Shown: positions 51,971 through 61,294 of the stretch, piece after piece
How positions within the stretch are numbered: the stretch's first letter is position 1
How the letters are laid out: each line of letters starts with the position of its first letter
From: Pseudarthrobacter sp. IC2-21
GTDB lineage: Bacteria; Actinomycetota; Actinomycetes; Actinomycetales; Micrococcaceae
Length of the DNA stretch: 64,000 nt
Assembly (NCBI RefSeq): GCF_034048115.1
Contig: NZ_CP139145.1
Location: 3,162,001-3,226,000, forward strand
Reading direction: 5' to 3'
Made by a program: the position numbers and the translations under genes
The notes under the pieces: model-generated
What the model saw: the letters and a program-made list of their open reading frames with translations, nothing else
Database searches by the model: none
What the model was told of the DNA's origin: nothing

Positions 51971-52809
51971 ACGATCACCTCGGAGCGGACGGAGGAGTGC
52001 CAGGACAGGGTTTTCTTCTCGATGAACCGCATCACCGCGTTGATCAGCACGCCAATCAGGCCGGTGGCCAGTACCAAGGCGTACATGCCCGAGATGGCGC
52101 CGCCGGACTGGGCGAGCGCGATTTCCCGGCCGAGACCGGGAGAGCCGATCACCAGTTCTGCGGTGATGGCCAGGACGAGTGCCACCGTGGCGGCCAGACG
52201 GACGCCTGTCATCAGGTAGGGCAGGGCTGTGGGGAAAACGACGTAGCGGATCCTCGCCATCCGGCCCAGCCCATAGGTCTTTGCGGTGTTGTTGGCCACC
52301 ATGTCGATGTCTGCCACGCCGTAAAGGACCTGGATCAGGACCTGCCAGAAGGCGGCATAGGTAATCAGCATCAGGGATGATTCGATCTTCACGCCGAAGA
52401 GCAGCACCGCCAGCGGAATCAGGGCCACCGATGGGATGGGCCGCAGGAATTCCACGGTGGAGTTCGTGGCTTTCCGGAGGAAGTCGCTGGAGCCGATGAC
52501 GAAGCCCAGCAGCACGGCCAGGGTGACGGCGATGACCAGGCCCAGGAACCAGGCCATCATGGTCTCACCAACCGAGATCCAGAAGGCTGTCAGGCCGAAG
52601 TCGCGCACCAGGGCGAGGATAACTTCGCTGGCGGGCGGGAGGAAGCGTTCATTGATGATGCCCAGCCGCGGAATGAGCTCCCACGTGCCAAGGAATCCGA
52701 TGATCCCCGCCAGGCCAAGCAGCTGTTTTACCGGCACCTTGCGGCCCGGCCGGCGGTCCCGTCCCGCAGTGGAGACGGGACCGCCGGAAGTGACAGCGTC
52801 TGCACTCAC
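51967..52809 (-). CDS. NitT/TauT-family ABC transporter permease (first)
   Basis: This 280-residue protein begins with a polar stretch and then has six predicted helices. Its EAA loop reads KTYGLGRMARIRYVVFPTAL. The first part (IPRLGIINERFLPPASEVI) is typical of SsuC/TauC permeases. It overlaps the genes on both sides by four bases (ATGA), so the whole operon is translationally coupled. Confidence 0.92.
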   Translation of the reverse strand: MSADAVTSGGPVSTAGRDRRPGRKVPVKQLLGLAGIIGFLGTWELIPRLGIINERFLPPASEVILALVRDFGLTAFWISVGETMMAWFLGLVIAVTLAVLLGFVIGSSDFLRKATNSTVEFLRPIPSVALIPLAVLLFGVKIESSLMLITYAAFWQVLIQVLYGVADIDMVANNTAKTYGLGRMARIRYVVFPTALPYLMTGVRLAATVALVLAITAELVIGSPGLGREIALAQSGGAISGMYALVLATGLIGVLINAVMRFIEKKTLSWHSSVRSEVIV

Positions 52810-53792
52810 GGGAGAAGGTCGCCTGCGTTCGGAGCCTTGCTCAGCGTGCCGTACTTGGCGGCGGCGTCGCCGAGGGTCTTGAAGGCGTCCTTGTTGAACT
52901 CCACGCGATAGCGCGGCAGGATCATCTTGGCGCGGGTGGCTTCATCGATCTTGGTGTATGTTCCCACGATGTCCCGAACTTCCTGGGGATGGCCCTGGGC
53001 GTACTCAAGTGACTTGTTCATCGCACGGGTGAACTTTCCCGTGAGGTCGGCCTTGCCCTTGACGGTGTCAGCCTTCGTGAAGTAGCCGGCGATATCCAGT
53101 TCCGGGCTCATCTCGACAAAATTCGAGGAGACGATGGTGCCCCCCTCGGCCACCGCCTTGGAGAGGAACGGTTCCAGGATCCAGGCTGCGTCCACCTGCT
53201 TGTTGGTCAAGGCGGCCGGGGCGTCAGGGAAGGCCACCTCAACAAACTTCACGCTGTTCGGGTCACCGCCGCCCTTTTCGATAACCGATTTGATGGTGGT
53301 ATCGCCGATGTTGGAGAGGTTATTCACCGAAACGGTTTTGCCGGCCAGGTCCTTGGCGGCCGTGATGGGGGACCCGGCGGGAACCACCACACCACCAATG
53401 TCCTTGCCCTTTTCACCGGTAGTGGACGCCCCGTTGGCCACGAACTTCAGGTCAAGGCCCTTGTCCTTGGCCACCATGACGGAGATCAGGTTCGAAAACG
53501 CAAAGTCGAAGCTCCCGCTGACCACGCCGGGGACGATTGCCGCTCCACCGGAGGCCGTCTGGATATCCAGCTGGATGCCCTCGTCCTTAAAGAACCCCTG
53601 TTTGTTGCCGAGGAAGATCGGTGCGCAGTCCACAATGGGGATGACTCCGACGCTGACCTTGGTCAAATTCGCATTCCCGGCTCCGGCGGAGGATGCTCCA
53701 CCGCCTGTGGAACTCGGTGAGCCCGACCCGCAGGCGGACAGGCCCAGGACGGATGCTGCGGCGAGTACAGCGATGACGCTACGACGTTTCAT
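52806..53792 (-). CDS. Solute-binding lipoprotein of the NitT/TauT-type importer
   Basis: The ATG at 53792 (MKRRSVIAVLAAASVLGLSA) is chosen over a GTG two codons upstream because AAGGAG lies six bases before it. The lipobox LSAC places the lipid on Cys22. The mature domain has VGVIPIVDCAPIFLGNKQGFF and IVPGVVSGSFDFAFSNLISV, as in NMT1/SsuA-like binding proteins for sulfonates, nitrate or pyrimidine precursors. The ligand cannot be decided. It is the first gene of the importer operon, below an operator-like palindrome. Confidence 0.92.
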   Translation of the reverse strand: MKRRSVIAVLAAASVLGLSACGSGSPSSTGGGASSAGAGNANLTKVSVGVIPIVDCAPIFLGNKQGFFKDEGIQLDIQTASGGAAIVPGVVSGSFDFAFSNLISVMVAKDKGLDLKFVANGASTTGEKGKDIGGVVVPAGSPITAAKDLAGKTVSVNNLSNIGDTTIKSVIEKGGGDPNSVKFVEVAFPDAPAALTNKQVDAAWILEPFLSKAVAEGGTIVSSNFVEMSPELDIAGYFTKADTVKGKADLTGKFTRAMNKSLEYAQGHPQEVRDIVGTYTKIDEATRAKMILPRYRVEFNKDAFKTLGDAAAKYGTLSKAPNAGDLLP

Positions 53793-53841
53793 GTTCACTC
53801 CTTTGTGAGGGGCATTGGGTGCTCAAACGCCCCAAACCAAC

Positions 53842-53862
53842 TCTGTTCGCAGTCCGAACAGA
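53842..53862. promoter_or_regulatory. Palindrome in the importer operon promoter region
   Basis: TCTGTTCG and CGAACAGA flank five bases as a perfect inverted repeat 50 bases upstream of the lipoprotein start. A TTGAAC on the minus strand just before it could be the -35 element, so the palindrome would sit between -35 and -10. The gap up to 54056 holds no gene. Confidence 0.5.
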
Positions 53863-54056
53863 CGTTCAAGGAAAGTCTCTGCTACCGGACGTTGAAGGGT
53901 CAACCAGATCAGCCCATTGTTACCCTCATGATACGTAAGCGACCGTATGGTGGACAGGGTCCCTGACCTTCGCAGGTTTATGAAGGAAATCGAGGCTTTC
54001 CACATAGCCTGTGCAACCTATGGCTGGCGGCCGGTCCCCCTGCCTAGGATCACTGC

Positions 54057-54692
54057 ATGAGCACATTTGAAGGCATTCCCGCCGGGGCATTCGAGTTCTA
54101 CGCCGAGCTTGAGGACAACAACAATCGGGAGTGGTGGCTGGAGCATAAGGACAGCTATACGAGCCTGGTCCGGGAACCCCTCACGGCGCTGCTGGCTGAA
54201 CTGGAACCACGGTTCGGTCCGGCGAAGATCTTCCGGCCGAACCGGGATGTCAGGTTCTCCCAGGACAAGTCGCCCTACAAAACCGCCCAGGGCGCCTTTG
54301 CCTCGGCCCAGGAAGGTGTGGGTTATTACCTTCAGGTCAGCGCTGACGGGCTGCTGGTGGGAGGCGGCTATCATTCCCACACCCCGGCCCAGCTGGCAAG
54401 GTTCCGGAATTCGGTGGACGCCTCGGGCACCGGTGAATCGCTGCGGCACATCGTGGACGGCATCGCCGCGGCCGGTTTTGCCGTGGGAGGCGAGAAGCTG
54501 AAGACCGTGCCGCGCGGTTATGACCGGGCGCATCCCCGGGCAGAACTGCTTAAGCACAAATCGCTTTCGGCCGGCACCGACCTCGGCCAGCCGGAGTGGG
54601 TCTCGTCGCCGGCGGCTGCTCAGGAGATCGCCAGGCTCTGGGAACAGCTCCGGCCCCTCGTTGACTGGGTGGGCAGGCACGCTGCGCCGTGA
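54057..54692 (+). CDS. DUF2461 family protein
   Basis: This 211-residue protein has the DUF2461 (TIGR02453) pattern: EFYAELEDNNNREWW, LEPRFGPAKIFRPNRDVRFSQDKSPYK and GYYLQVSADGLLVGGGY, then RLR-like repeats. The function of this family is unknown. It is monocistronic, with a hairpin terminator 61 bases past its stop. Confidence 0.9.
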   Translation: MSTFEGIPAGAFEFYAELEDNNNREWWLEHKDSYTSLVREPLTALLAELEPRFGPAKIFRPNRDVRFSQDKSPYKTAQGAFASAQEGVGYYLQVSADGLLVGGGYHSHTPAQLARFRNSVDASGTGESLRHIVDGIAAAGFAVGGEKLKTVPRGYDRAHPRAELLKHKSLSAGTDLGQPEWVSSPAAAQEIARLWEQLRPLVDWVGRHAAP

Positions 54693-54753
54693 CCCGGGCA
54701 AGCGCACCGGTCGGCCAGAGGCCGGCAGCGTAATCAGTGCCGGCCCAGATGGA

Positions 54754-54789
54754 AGAGGCACCCGATCCCCTGAGGGACCGGGTGCCTCT
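54754..54789. terminator. Hairpin between the DUF2461 and permease genes
   Basis: AGAGGCACCCG pairs with CGGGTGCCTCT (54754-54764, 54779-54789) and the inside TCCC/GGGA extends the stem. It lies between convergent genes and may serve both. Confidence 0.7.
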
Positions 54790-54849
54790 AATCCCGGGAA
54801 ATTCCGGCGGAACTGCCGGGAACAGCCTTCGTGCGGGCGGCCGAAGCGG

Positions 54850-56376
54850 CTACACGCGGGACGCAAGTTCCTTTTCGGGGGCGCCGTCGACTGCGGACTT
54901 AGCCTCGGCGAACTTCTCGTTCAGGCGCGAGTGCTTCTGCCCGTACGCGAAGTAGATGATGAGGCCGATTACCAGCCAGCCGGCGAAGAAGATCCAGGTT
55001 TCCACGGCCAGGTTCGTCATCAGGTACAGGCACAGCAGGGCGGACACAATGGGCAAAACCTTGCCGAACGGAACGCGGAAGGACGGCTTCAGGTCCGGGC
55101 GCTTTTTACGCAGCACCAGGATGCCAAGGCTAACCATCACGAACGCGGACAGCGTACCGATGTTGATCATTTCTTCCAGCAGGTCCACGTTGGTCAGGCC
55201 CGCGACAAGTGCCACTGCCGCACCACAGATGATCTGGAGGCGCACCGGCGTCGAACGTTTGTCACTGGTCTTGGACAGGCTCCGGGGCAGCAGTCCGTCG
55301 CGGCTCATGGCCAGCACCACGCGGGACAGCCCCATCAGGAGCACCATGATGACGGTGGTGAGACCGATTAGGGAGCCGAAGGCGATGACCTTGGCGGCGG
55401 TGGTGTTGCCGACAGCTTCGAAGGCGGTGGTGAGGGTGGGGTTCTTGGCCGCGGCGAGTTCCGTGTAGGACACCATGCCGGTCAGCGCGAGGGACACCAG
55501 GATGTAAAGCAGGGTGACGACGGCGAGGCCGCCGAAGATGCCGCGGGGCAGCGTCTTCTGGGGGTTCTTGACTTCCTCCGCGGAGGTGGCCACCACGTCA
55601 AAGCCGATGAAGGCGAAGAACACCAGGGCAGCGCCGGCGAAGATGCCCAGCGTGCCGTACTGCGCCGGAGCGGCGCCGGTGAGGAATCCGAAGAAGGACT
55701 GCTTGAGGACATCCGCGCTGCCGCCGGCCGTGGGCTCAGCTGCCGGGACGAACGGACTGTAGTTCTCGACCTTCACATAGGTGAAGCCCACAACGATCAC
55801 GAAGAGCACCACGGCGATCTTGATCAGGGTGAAAACGTTGCCTACGCGGGCGGAGAGTTTGGTGCCCAGCACCAGCAGGACCGTGAAGATGGCAACGATC
55901 AGGAAGGCGCCCCAGTAGAGGTCGACGCCGCCGACCGAGAGGGCGGGCGGGACGTCGGCGCCCATCAGCGCGAAGACCTTGCTGAGGTAGATTCCCCAGT
56001 ATTTGGCGATGACCGCCGCGGCGGTGAAGAGTTCCAGGATCAGGTTCCAGCCGATGATCCAGGCCAGCACTTCCCCCATGGTGGCGTACGTGAACACATA
56101 GGCGGACCCGGCAACGGGAATGGCGGTGGCAAACTCCGCGTAGCACATGATGGCCAGGGCGCAGGTCACGGCGGCGATGGCGAAGGAGACAGTCACGGCC
56201 GGGCCGGAGAAGTTGGCAGCGGCCTTGGCGCCAACTGAGAAAATGCCGGCGCCGACCGCAACGGCAACGCCCATGATCATCAGGTCCCAAGTGCTGAGCG
56301 ACCGCTTGAGCTTGCGTCCGGGTTCGTCGGCGTCGGCGATCGACTGCTCGATGGATTTGGTCCGGAGAAGGTTCAT
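54850..56376 (-). CDS. APC-family cationic amino acid permease (YfnA/CAT type)
   Basis: This protein of about 508 residues has 12-14 predicted helices. LSTWDLMIMGVAVAVGAGIF, CYAEFATAIPVAGSAYVFTY, FFAFIGFDVVATSAEEVKNP and RQIICG-like blocks are typical of cationic amino acid transporters. The ATG at 56376 (MNLLRTKSIEQSIAD) is preferred; a GTG four codons upstream is possible, and neither has a strong ribosome-binding site. It is transcribed alone. Confidence 0.9.
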   Translation of the reverse strand: MNLLRTKSIEQSIADADEPGRKLKRSLSTWDLMIMGVAVAVGAGIFSVGAKAAANFSGPAVTVSFAIAAVTCALAIMCYAEFATAIPVAGSAYVFTYATMGEVLAWIIGWNLILELFTAAAVIAKYWGIYLSKVFALMGADVPPALSVGGVDLYWGAFLIVAIFTVLLVLGTKLSARVGNVFTLIKIAVVLFVIVVGFTYVKVENYSPFVPAAEPTAGGSADVLKQSFFGFLTGAAPAQYGTLGIFAGAALVFFAFIGFDVVATSAEEVKNPQKTLPRGIFGGLAVVTLLYILVSLALTGMVSYTELAAAKNPTLTTAFEAVGNTTAAKVIAFGSLIGLTTVIMVLLMGLSRVVLAMSRDGLLPRSLSKTSDKRSTPVRLQIICGAAVALVAGLTNVDLLEEMINIGTLSAFVMVSLGILVLRKKRPDLKPSFRVPFGKVLPIVSALLCLYLMTNLAVETWIFFAGWLVIGLIIYFAYGQKHSRLNEKFAEAKSAVDGAPEKELASRV

Positions 56377-56492
56377 AAGTGGTTCCACAATCTTGAATAG
56401 TGTAGGAAACAGACTTATTGACTTTACCGCCCGCCCATTGGACGGTCACAATTGTTCCGCATCGTGAGACAGCTCAGACGCCGAAGATAATG

Positions 56493-56542
56493 CAGGAAAG
56501 CCCTCAAGAGCCTCCTTTTCGAGGCCCTCAAGGGCTTTCCTG
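56493..56542 (-). terminator. Bifurcated hairpin downstream of the DUF779 gene
   Basis: CAGGAAAGCCCT at 56493-56504 pairs perfectly with 56531-56542 and an inner GCCTC/GAGGC stem closes the loop. It begins about 10 bases beyond the DUF779 stop and closes the aldehyde/alcohol dehydrogenase operon. Confidence 0.75.
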
Positions 56543-56552
56543 TCGAACCGGT

Positions 56553-56960
56553 TCAGACGGGCCAGTCCATCAGCGTGGACCGGATCAGGAACCGTTTGCC
56601 TTCGGGAGATTCGACCGAGAAGCCGTTCCCCCGGCCTGCCACCACATCCACCGTCAGATGCGTATGGCTCCAGTATTCGAACTGTTCCCGGGACATCCAG
56701 AACTCCAGCGGCTCCGGCTTGAGCCCGTCCGAGATATCGAACAGTCCCAGCAGCACGTCCGAATCCCCCGTGATGAACTCGCCTGCGGGGAAGCACATCG
56801 GCGAGGAGCCGTCGCAGCAGCCGCCGGACTGGTGGAACATCAGCGGCCCGTGCTGGCGCCAGAGCTTCTGCAGCAGTTCCACCGCCTCCGGGGTGAGCGC
56901 CACCCGGGAGAAATTTTCCCCGGGCAGCGTCACCGCGGCGTCGAGCCGTTGGTTGGGCAT
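56553..56960 (-). CDS. DUF779 family protein
   Basis: This 135-residue protein has the family core FHQSGGCCDGSSPMCFP, with three cysteines close together. EYWSHTHLTVDVVAGRGNGFS and SPEGKRFLIRS follow. DUF779 genes regularly accompany aldehyde dehydrogenases of the type encoded upstream, and here the gene starts within the stop codon of the alcohol dehydrogenase (TGATG). The function is unknown; a role in metal supply or maturation of the dehydrogenases is a guess based on the cysteines. Confidence 0.9.
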   Translation of the reverse strand: MPNQRLDAAVTLPGENFSRVALTPEAVELLQKLWRQHGPLMFHQSGGCCDGSSPMCFPAGEFITGDSDVLLGLFDISDGLKPEPLEFWMSREQFEYWSHTHLTVDVVAGRGNGFSVESPEGKRFLIRSTLMDWPV

Positions 56961-57982
56961 CAGAACCTCAGCACCACGCGGCCATCGATCTTGGCGTGCT
57001 TCATCTCGTCAAGGACTGCGTTGATTTCCCCGAGCTCCCGCACGGACACGGTGGGGTGAATCTTGCCCTGCGCGTAGAAGTCCAGCGCTTCCTCCAGGTC
57101 CTGCCGCGTGCCCACGATCGAACCGCGGACGGTCAGGCCCTTGAGCACAATCTCGAAAATGGGCGCCGGGAAATCGCCCGGCGGCAGGCCGTTGAACACA
57201 ATCGTCCCGCCCCGGCGTGCCATGCCGATCGCCTGTCCGAAAGCGGACGGGTGCACTGCGGTGACAAGGACTCCATGGCAACCTCCGGTTTCGCGCTGAA
57301 TGACTTCCACAGGATCCTCGTGCAGGGCGTTGACCGTCAGTTCGGCACCATGGGCCTTGGCGAGGGCCAGTTTGTCGTCCGCGATGTCCACCGCGGCCAC
57401 CCGCAGCCCCATGGCCACGGCGTACTGGACGGCGATGTGGCCCAGGCCGCCGATGCCGGAAATGGTGACCCACTGCCCCGGCCTGGCCTCGGTCATTTTG
57501 AGCCCCTTGTAGACGGTGACGCCGGCACAGAGCACCGGCGCCACCTCGACGGGGTCGGATCCCGCCGGTATGCGCGCCGCGAAGCGCGAGTCCACCAGCA
57601 TGTACTCGCCGAAGGAGCCGTCCACGCTGTAGCCGGCGTTCTTCTGCGCCTCACACAGCGTTTCCCAGCCGGTACGGCAGTACTGGCAGTCCCCGCAGGC
57701 GGACCACAGCCACGCGTTTCCCACCAGGTCCCCGACGGCGAGGTCAGTGACACCCTCGCCGAGGGCCACCACTTCACCCACGCCCTCGTGGCCCGGAATG
57801 AACGGCGGGGTCGGCTTGACCGGCCAGTCGCCCTCCGCCGCGTGGAGGTCAGTGTGGCAGACGCCGGTGGTGAGAACCTTGACCAGGGCTTCCCCCGGAC
57901 CCGGAGCGGGAAGCGTGACGTCCTTGATCTGGAGGTCCTTGCCGAATTCGGTTACTACTGCAGCTTGCATTGTCGTCGTCAT
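56960..57982 (-). CDS. Zinc-dependent alcohol dehydrogenase
   Basis: The ATG at 57982 (MTTTMQAAVVTEFGKDL) gives 340 residues. Catalytic zinc ligands lie in TGVCHTDLHAAEGDWP and PGHEGVGEV, and the structural zinc site is CGDCQYCRTGWETLC. The NAD-binding loop is GIGGLGHIAVQYA. The sequence is that of propanol-preferring AdhP-type enzymes, which interconvert ethanol and acetaldehyde or similar alcohols. It follows the aldehyde dehydrogenase gene and overlaps the DUF779 start. Confidence 0.93.
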   Translation of the reverse strand: MTTTMQAAVVTEFGKDLQIKDVTLPAPGPGEALVKVLTTGVCHTDLHAAEGDWPVKPTPPFIPGHEGVGEVVALGEGVTDLAVGDLVGNAWLWSACGDCQYCRTGWETLCEAQKNAGYSVDGSFGEYMLVDSRFAARIPAGSDPVEVAPVLCAGVTVYKGLKMTEARPGQWVTISGIGGLGHIAVQYAVAMGLRVAAVDIADDKLALAKAHGAELTVNALHEDPVEVIQRETGGCHGVLVTAVHPSAFGQAIGMARRGGTIVFNGLPPGDFPAPIFEIVLKGLTVRGSIVGTRQDLEEALDFYAQGKIHPTVSVRELGEINAVLDEMKHAKIDGRVVLRF

Positions 57983-58021
57983 TGGCGAAATCCTTAGCGT
58001 TTGAGTGCAGGTGATGAGGGT

Positions 58022-58048
58022 GGGCGGGCGGCCCGGGGCCACCCGCCC
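58022..58048 (-). promoter_or_regulatory. GC-rich hairpin between the aldehyde and alcohol dehydrogenase genes
   Basis: GGGCGGG and CCCGCCC (58022-58028, 58042-58048) form a stem just after the aldehyde dehydrogenase stop. It could weaken read-through or protect the upstream message. The gap is only 74 bases, so the genes are still probably one operon. Confidence 0.4.
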
Positions 58049-58056
58049 GGACGGGC

Positions 58057-59583
58057 TTAGAAGAAGCCCAGCTTGTTTTCGTTGTAGCTGACCAGCAGGT
58101 TCTTGGTCTGCTGGTAGTGGTCCAGCATCATGGAGTGGTTTTCACGCCCGATGCCTGAGGACTTGTAGCCGCCGAACGCGGCACCCGCCGGGTAGGCGTG
58201 GTAGTTGTTGACCCACACACGGCCTGCCTGGATTTCGCGGCCTGCCCGGTACGCAACGTTGCCGTTGCGGGACCAGACGCCGGCGCCGAGGCCGTAGAGG
58301 GTGTCATTGGCGATGCCCATGGCGTCGTCGTAGTCACTGAATTTCGTCACCGACACCACGGGCCCGAAGATCTCCTCCTGGAAGATCCGCATCTTGTTGT
58401 GGCCCTCGAAGACGGTGGGCTGGACGTAGTAGCCGCCGGCCAGGTCGCCTTCGAGCTGGGCACGCTCACCGCCGATCAGCACCTTGGCGCCTTCCTGCTT
58501 GCCGATGTCGATGTAGGAGAGGATCTTTTCGAGCTGGTCGTTGGAGGCCTGGGCGCCCACCTGGGTTTCGGTGTCCAGCGGGTTGCCCTGGATCATCTTT
58601 CCCACCCGGGCAATGGCGTCCTCCATAAAGGAGTCGTAGATGTCTTCCTGGATCAGGGCGCGGGACGGGCAGGTGCAGACTTCGCCCTGGTTGAAGGCGA
58701 AGAGCGCGAAGCCCTCCTGCGCCTTGTCGTAGAACGCGTCGCCCGTGTCCGCGGCAACGTCGTTGAAGAAGATGTTGGGGCTCTTGCCGCCGAGTTCCAG
58801 CGTGACCGGGATGAGGTTCTGGCTGGCGTACTGGCTGATCAGCCGGCCGGTGGTGGTTTCGCCGGTGAAGGCGATCTTGCGGATCCGGGGGCTGGAGGCC
58901 AGCGGCTTGCCCGCTTCAACGCCGAAGCCGTTGACCACGTTCAGCACACCGGCGGGCAGGAGGTCACCGATGAGTTCCATCAGGACGAGGATGGACGAAG
59001 GCGTCTGCTCGGCCGGTTTGAGGACCACGGCGTTGCCTGCCGCGAGGGCGGGGGCCAGCTTCCAGACGGCCATCAGGATGGGGAAGTTCCACGGGATGAT
59101 CTGGCCCACGACGCCGAGCGGTTCGTGGTAGTGGTAGGCGGTGGTGTCGTCGTCGAGCTGGGACAGCCGGCCTTCCTGGGCCCGGACGGCGGAGGCGAAG
59201 TAGCGGAAGTGGTCGGCGGCAAGCGGGATGTCGGCGTTGAGGGTTTCTCGAATCGGCTTGCCGTTGTCCCAGGACTCGGCGACAGCCAGCATTTCCAGGT
59301 TCTCGTCGATCCGGTCCGCGATTTTGTTCAGGACCGCGGCCCGCTCGGCAACGGAGGTTTTGCCCCAGGAGGGTGCCGCCTTGTGCGCCGCGTCCAGCGC
59401 GAGTTCGATGTCCTCAGCGGTTCCGCGGGCCACTTCGCAGAAGACCTTGCCGGTGACGGGGGTGATGTTTTCGAAGTACTGGCCCTTGACGGGGGCAACC
59501 CACTCGCCGCCGATCCAGTTCTCATAGCGGTCCTTGAACGTGACCTTCGAACCCTCGGTACCGGGCTGTGCGTAAACAGTCAT
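58057..59583 (-). CDS. NAD-dependent aldehyde dehydrogenase (ExaC/AldA type)
   Basis: This 508-residue enzyme oxidises an aldehyde such as acetaldehyde. The catalytic cysteine is in [11 protein letters not shown], the general-base glutamate in [12 protein letters not shown] and the NAD site in FTGETTTGR with [23 protein letters not shown] and a C-terminus ending YNENKLGFF are features of the ethanol-oxidation type. It is the first gene of the ald-adh-DUF779 operon, with direct repeats and a palindrome upstream, next to the likely activator gene. Confidence 0.95.
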   Translation of the reverse strand: MTVYAQPGTEGSKVTFKDRYENWIGGEWVAPVKGQYFENITPVTGKVFCEVARGTAEDIELALDAAHKAAPSWGKTSVAERAAVLNKIADRIDENLEMLAVAESWDNGKPIRETLNADIPLAADHFRYFASAVRAQEGRLSQLDDDTTAYHYHEPLGVVGQIIPWNFPILMAVWKLAPALAAGNAVVLKPAEQTPSSILVLMELIGDLLPAGVLNVVNGFGVEAGKPLASSPRIRKIAFTGETTTGRLISQYASQNLIPVTLELGGKSPNIFFNDVAADTGDAFYDKAQEGFALFAFNQGEVCTCPSRALIQEDIYDSFMEDAIARVGKMIQGNPLDTETQVGAQASNDQLEKILSYIDIGKQEGAKVLIGGERAQLEGDLAGGYYVQPTVFEGHNKMRIFQEEIFGPVVSVTKFSDYDDAMGIANDTLYGLGAGVWSRNGNVAYRAGREIQAGRVWVNNYHAYPAGAAFGGYKSSGIGRENHSMMLDHYQQTKNLLVSYNENKLGFF

Positions 59584-59659
59584 TGCTAGCTCCTTTGCTG
59601 TGCATGAGGCGGTGCCTTGAGGCCGGCGGCCGCCGTTGGACCCAGCGTAGGAGTGTGCA

Positions 59660-59700
59660 GGTTGCAGTCAGGTTGCAACCGTGTGAGTCAGCTCACACGG
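59660..59700. promoter_or_regulatory. Direct repeats and palindrome upstream of the aldehyde dehydrogenase operon
   Basis: GGTTGCA occurs twice with an 11-base period (59660-59666, 59671-59677). Just beside it CCGTGTGAG and CTCACACGG flank TCAG as a perfect 22-base inverted repeat (59679-59700). The cluster ends 17 bases from the stop of the regulator gene and about 80-120 bases upstream of the dehydrogenase start, a suitable place for an activator. Confidence 0.75.
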
Positions 59701-59717
59701 GAAGGTTGCAGGGCGCC

Positions 59718-61136
59718 TTAGGCGCTCAGTTCGGCTTCCAGCCGTTCAAGATCGGCGACGACGGCGGCCCGTTTGGGTGAGCGCGCCGGCAGCAGCTTCA
59801 GCGCCGCCGTCCGGACGTCGACGTCGTCTCTTGCCTCCGGAAGCGCCGCGTACTTGAGCAGGGTCTCGGCGCTGCCGTCGGTGAGCACCGCTTCGCGCAT
59901 GAGCGAGGATACCCGGTGGCGCAGGTCAACGATGCCGGGCGCTTCGGAGCGCGGCAGGACGGCGCCGCGGTAGATTTCCAGCGCGATCCGGTGGGCCCCG
60001 CGCTGCAGGCAGTTCAACACCTGTCCGCTGTCCGGGACCAGGTCCATGCTGAGCTTGTAGGGCCGGGATTCGGGGACGGCGGCGGGGTTGAGCTGCTGCA
60101 GGATTTTACGCAGCCGCACCATTTCGGCACGGAGCGTCATGGTGGATCCGTCGCCCGGATAGAGCAGCACACACAGCTCCTCGGCGTTCAGGCCTTCCGG
60201 GTGGGTGCTGAGGAGCGTGAGGATTTCGCTGTGCCGGGCTGACAGGGCCACCGTTTTGCCTTCGATGCTGAGCAGCGCCTGGTCACGGCCCAGAAGCTGC
60301 AGGCTGTTGCGGTAAAGGCTGCCTTCCTTCAGACCGGCGCCCGCTCCCCCGGCCCGCGCCGCACCCGGGCCCGCCGCCCGTGACCCTGCCGCCGACGCCG
60401 AGCTCCGTCGTCGGGCCGGCCGGCTGGCAAGGGTTGCGGCCAGCTGCAGCCGCTCCACACGGAGCTGCGCCTGTGCCGCGGCCACCGTAGCTTCCACGAG
60501 CGACAACGTATGGGGCGCCACCGCGCTGGCCTTGCCCGTGATGTCCACAACGCCCAGCAGCGCCCCGGAATCCGGATCATGGAACGGTACCGCGGTACAG
60601 CTCCACTCGTGCACGGACCGCTGGTAGTGCTCCGCGCCGGAAATCTGAATGCCGCGGCCCAGTGCGAGGGCAGTTCCGGGGGCGCTGGTGCCCACAGTGG
60701 CCTCGGACCAGTCGGCCCCCGGAACGAACATCATGCCTTCGGCACGCCGCTGCAGCGCCGGATCACCTTCCACCCAAAGCAGCCGCCCCACCTCATCCCC
60801 GACGGCCACGAGCAGGCCGCTGTCGTGGCTGGGCAGCACCAGGAGCTTATGGATCACGGGCATGATGCTGGCCAGGGGGTGCTGCCGCCGGTAGTCCTCG
60901 AGCTCGTCGGTGTCCAGGGCGAGGGGCGCTTCAGGGTTGTCCGGGTTGGCTTTCAACTGTGCGGATCGCTGCCAGGATTCCTCCACCAGGCTCCGCAATC
61001 CGGTGACCACCAGGTTTTCGGCCACGCCGGCGTCCAGCGGGCCCGAGCCGGTCAGCCACTCATGGCCTGCCAGGGCATGCCTCTGCGCCTGCTCCATGGT
61101 CTCCGCGCCAGACGCTGACGGGTGAAGGGGATTCAT
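59718..61136 (-). CDS. GAF-domain transcriptional regulator (AcoR-like sensor, winged-helix output)
   Basis: The ATG at 61136 (MNPLHPSASGAETMEQ) follows GGAG and gives 472 residues. The N-terminal 230 residues match the sensor half of AcoR-type activators: VVTGLRSLVEESWQRSAQL, VGTSAPGTALALGRGIQISG, AEHYQRSVHEWSCTAVPF and GALLGVVDITG. A low-complexity linker (240-270) follows. In place of the AAA+ sigma-54 domain there is a winged-helix-like region (about 285-370: LSARHSEILTLLSTHPEGLN, LRAEMVRLRKILQQL). It lies directly upstream of the aldehyde dehydrogenase operon on the same strand and probably activates it. Confidence 0.88.
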   Translation of the reverse strand: MNPLHPSASGAETMEQAQRHALAGHEWLTGSGPLDAGVAENLVVTGLRSLVEESWQRSAQLKANPDNPEAPLALDTDELEDYRRQHPLASIMPVIHKLLVLPSHDSGLLVAVGDEVGRLLWVEGDPALQRRAEGMMFVPGADWSEATVGTSAPGTALALGRGIQISGAEHYQRSVHEWSCTAVPFHDPDSGALLGVVDITGKASAVAPHTLSLVEATVAAAQAQLRVERLQLAATLASRPARRRSSASAAGSRAAGPGAARAGGAGAGLKEGSLYRNSLQLLGRDQALLSIEGKTVALSARHSEILTLLSTHPEGLNAEELCVLLYPGDGSTMTLRAEMVRLRKILQQLNPAAVPESRPYKLSMDLVPDSGQVLNCLQRGAHRIALEIYRGAVLPRSEAPGIVDLRHRVSSLMREAVLTDGSAETLLKYAALPEARDDVDVRTAALKLLPARSPKRAAVVADLERLEAELSA

Positions 61137-61294
61137 CTTTGAACTCCTGCCGGGCACGGCCGCTTCCAGGGGCTGCCGGCACCGGGCCGGCAGGTGCTCC
61201 AGTCTAGTGGGGTACCGGCTGTTTGGAAACGCCGGTGTCAATGATCGCTTTGGGACCCCCGGTGCGGCCTTCGCCGCGGGAGCGCTCCGGGCGC

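Noticed and set aside
53823..54005. Small reverse-strand open frame (60 codons) upstream of the importer operon
   Set aside because: It covers the promoter palindrome, has no ribosome-binding site and no recognisable feature.
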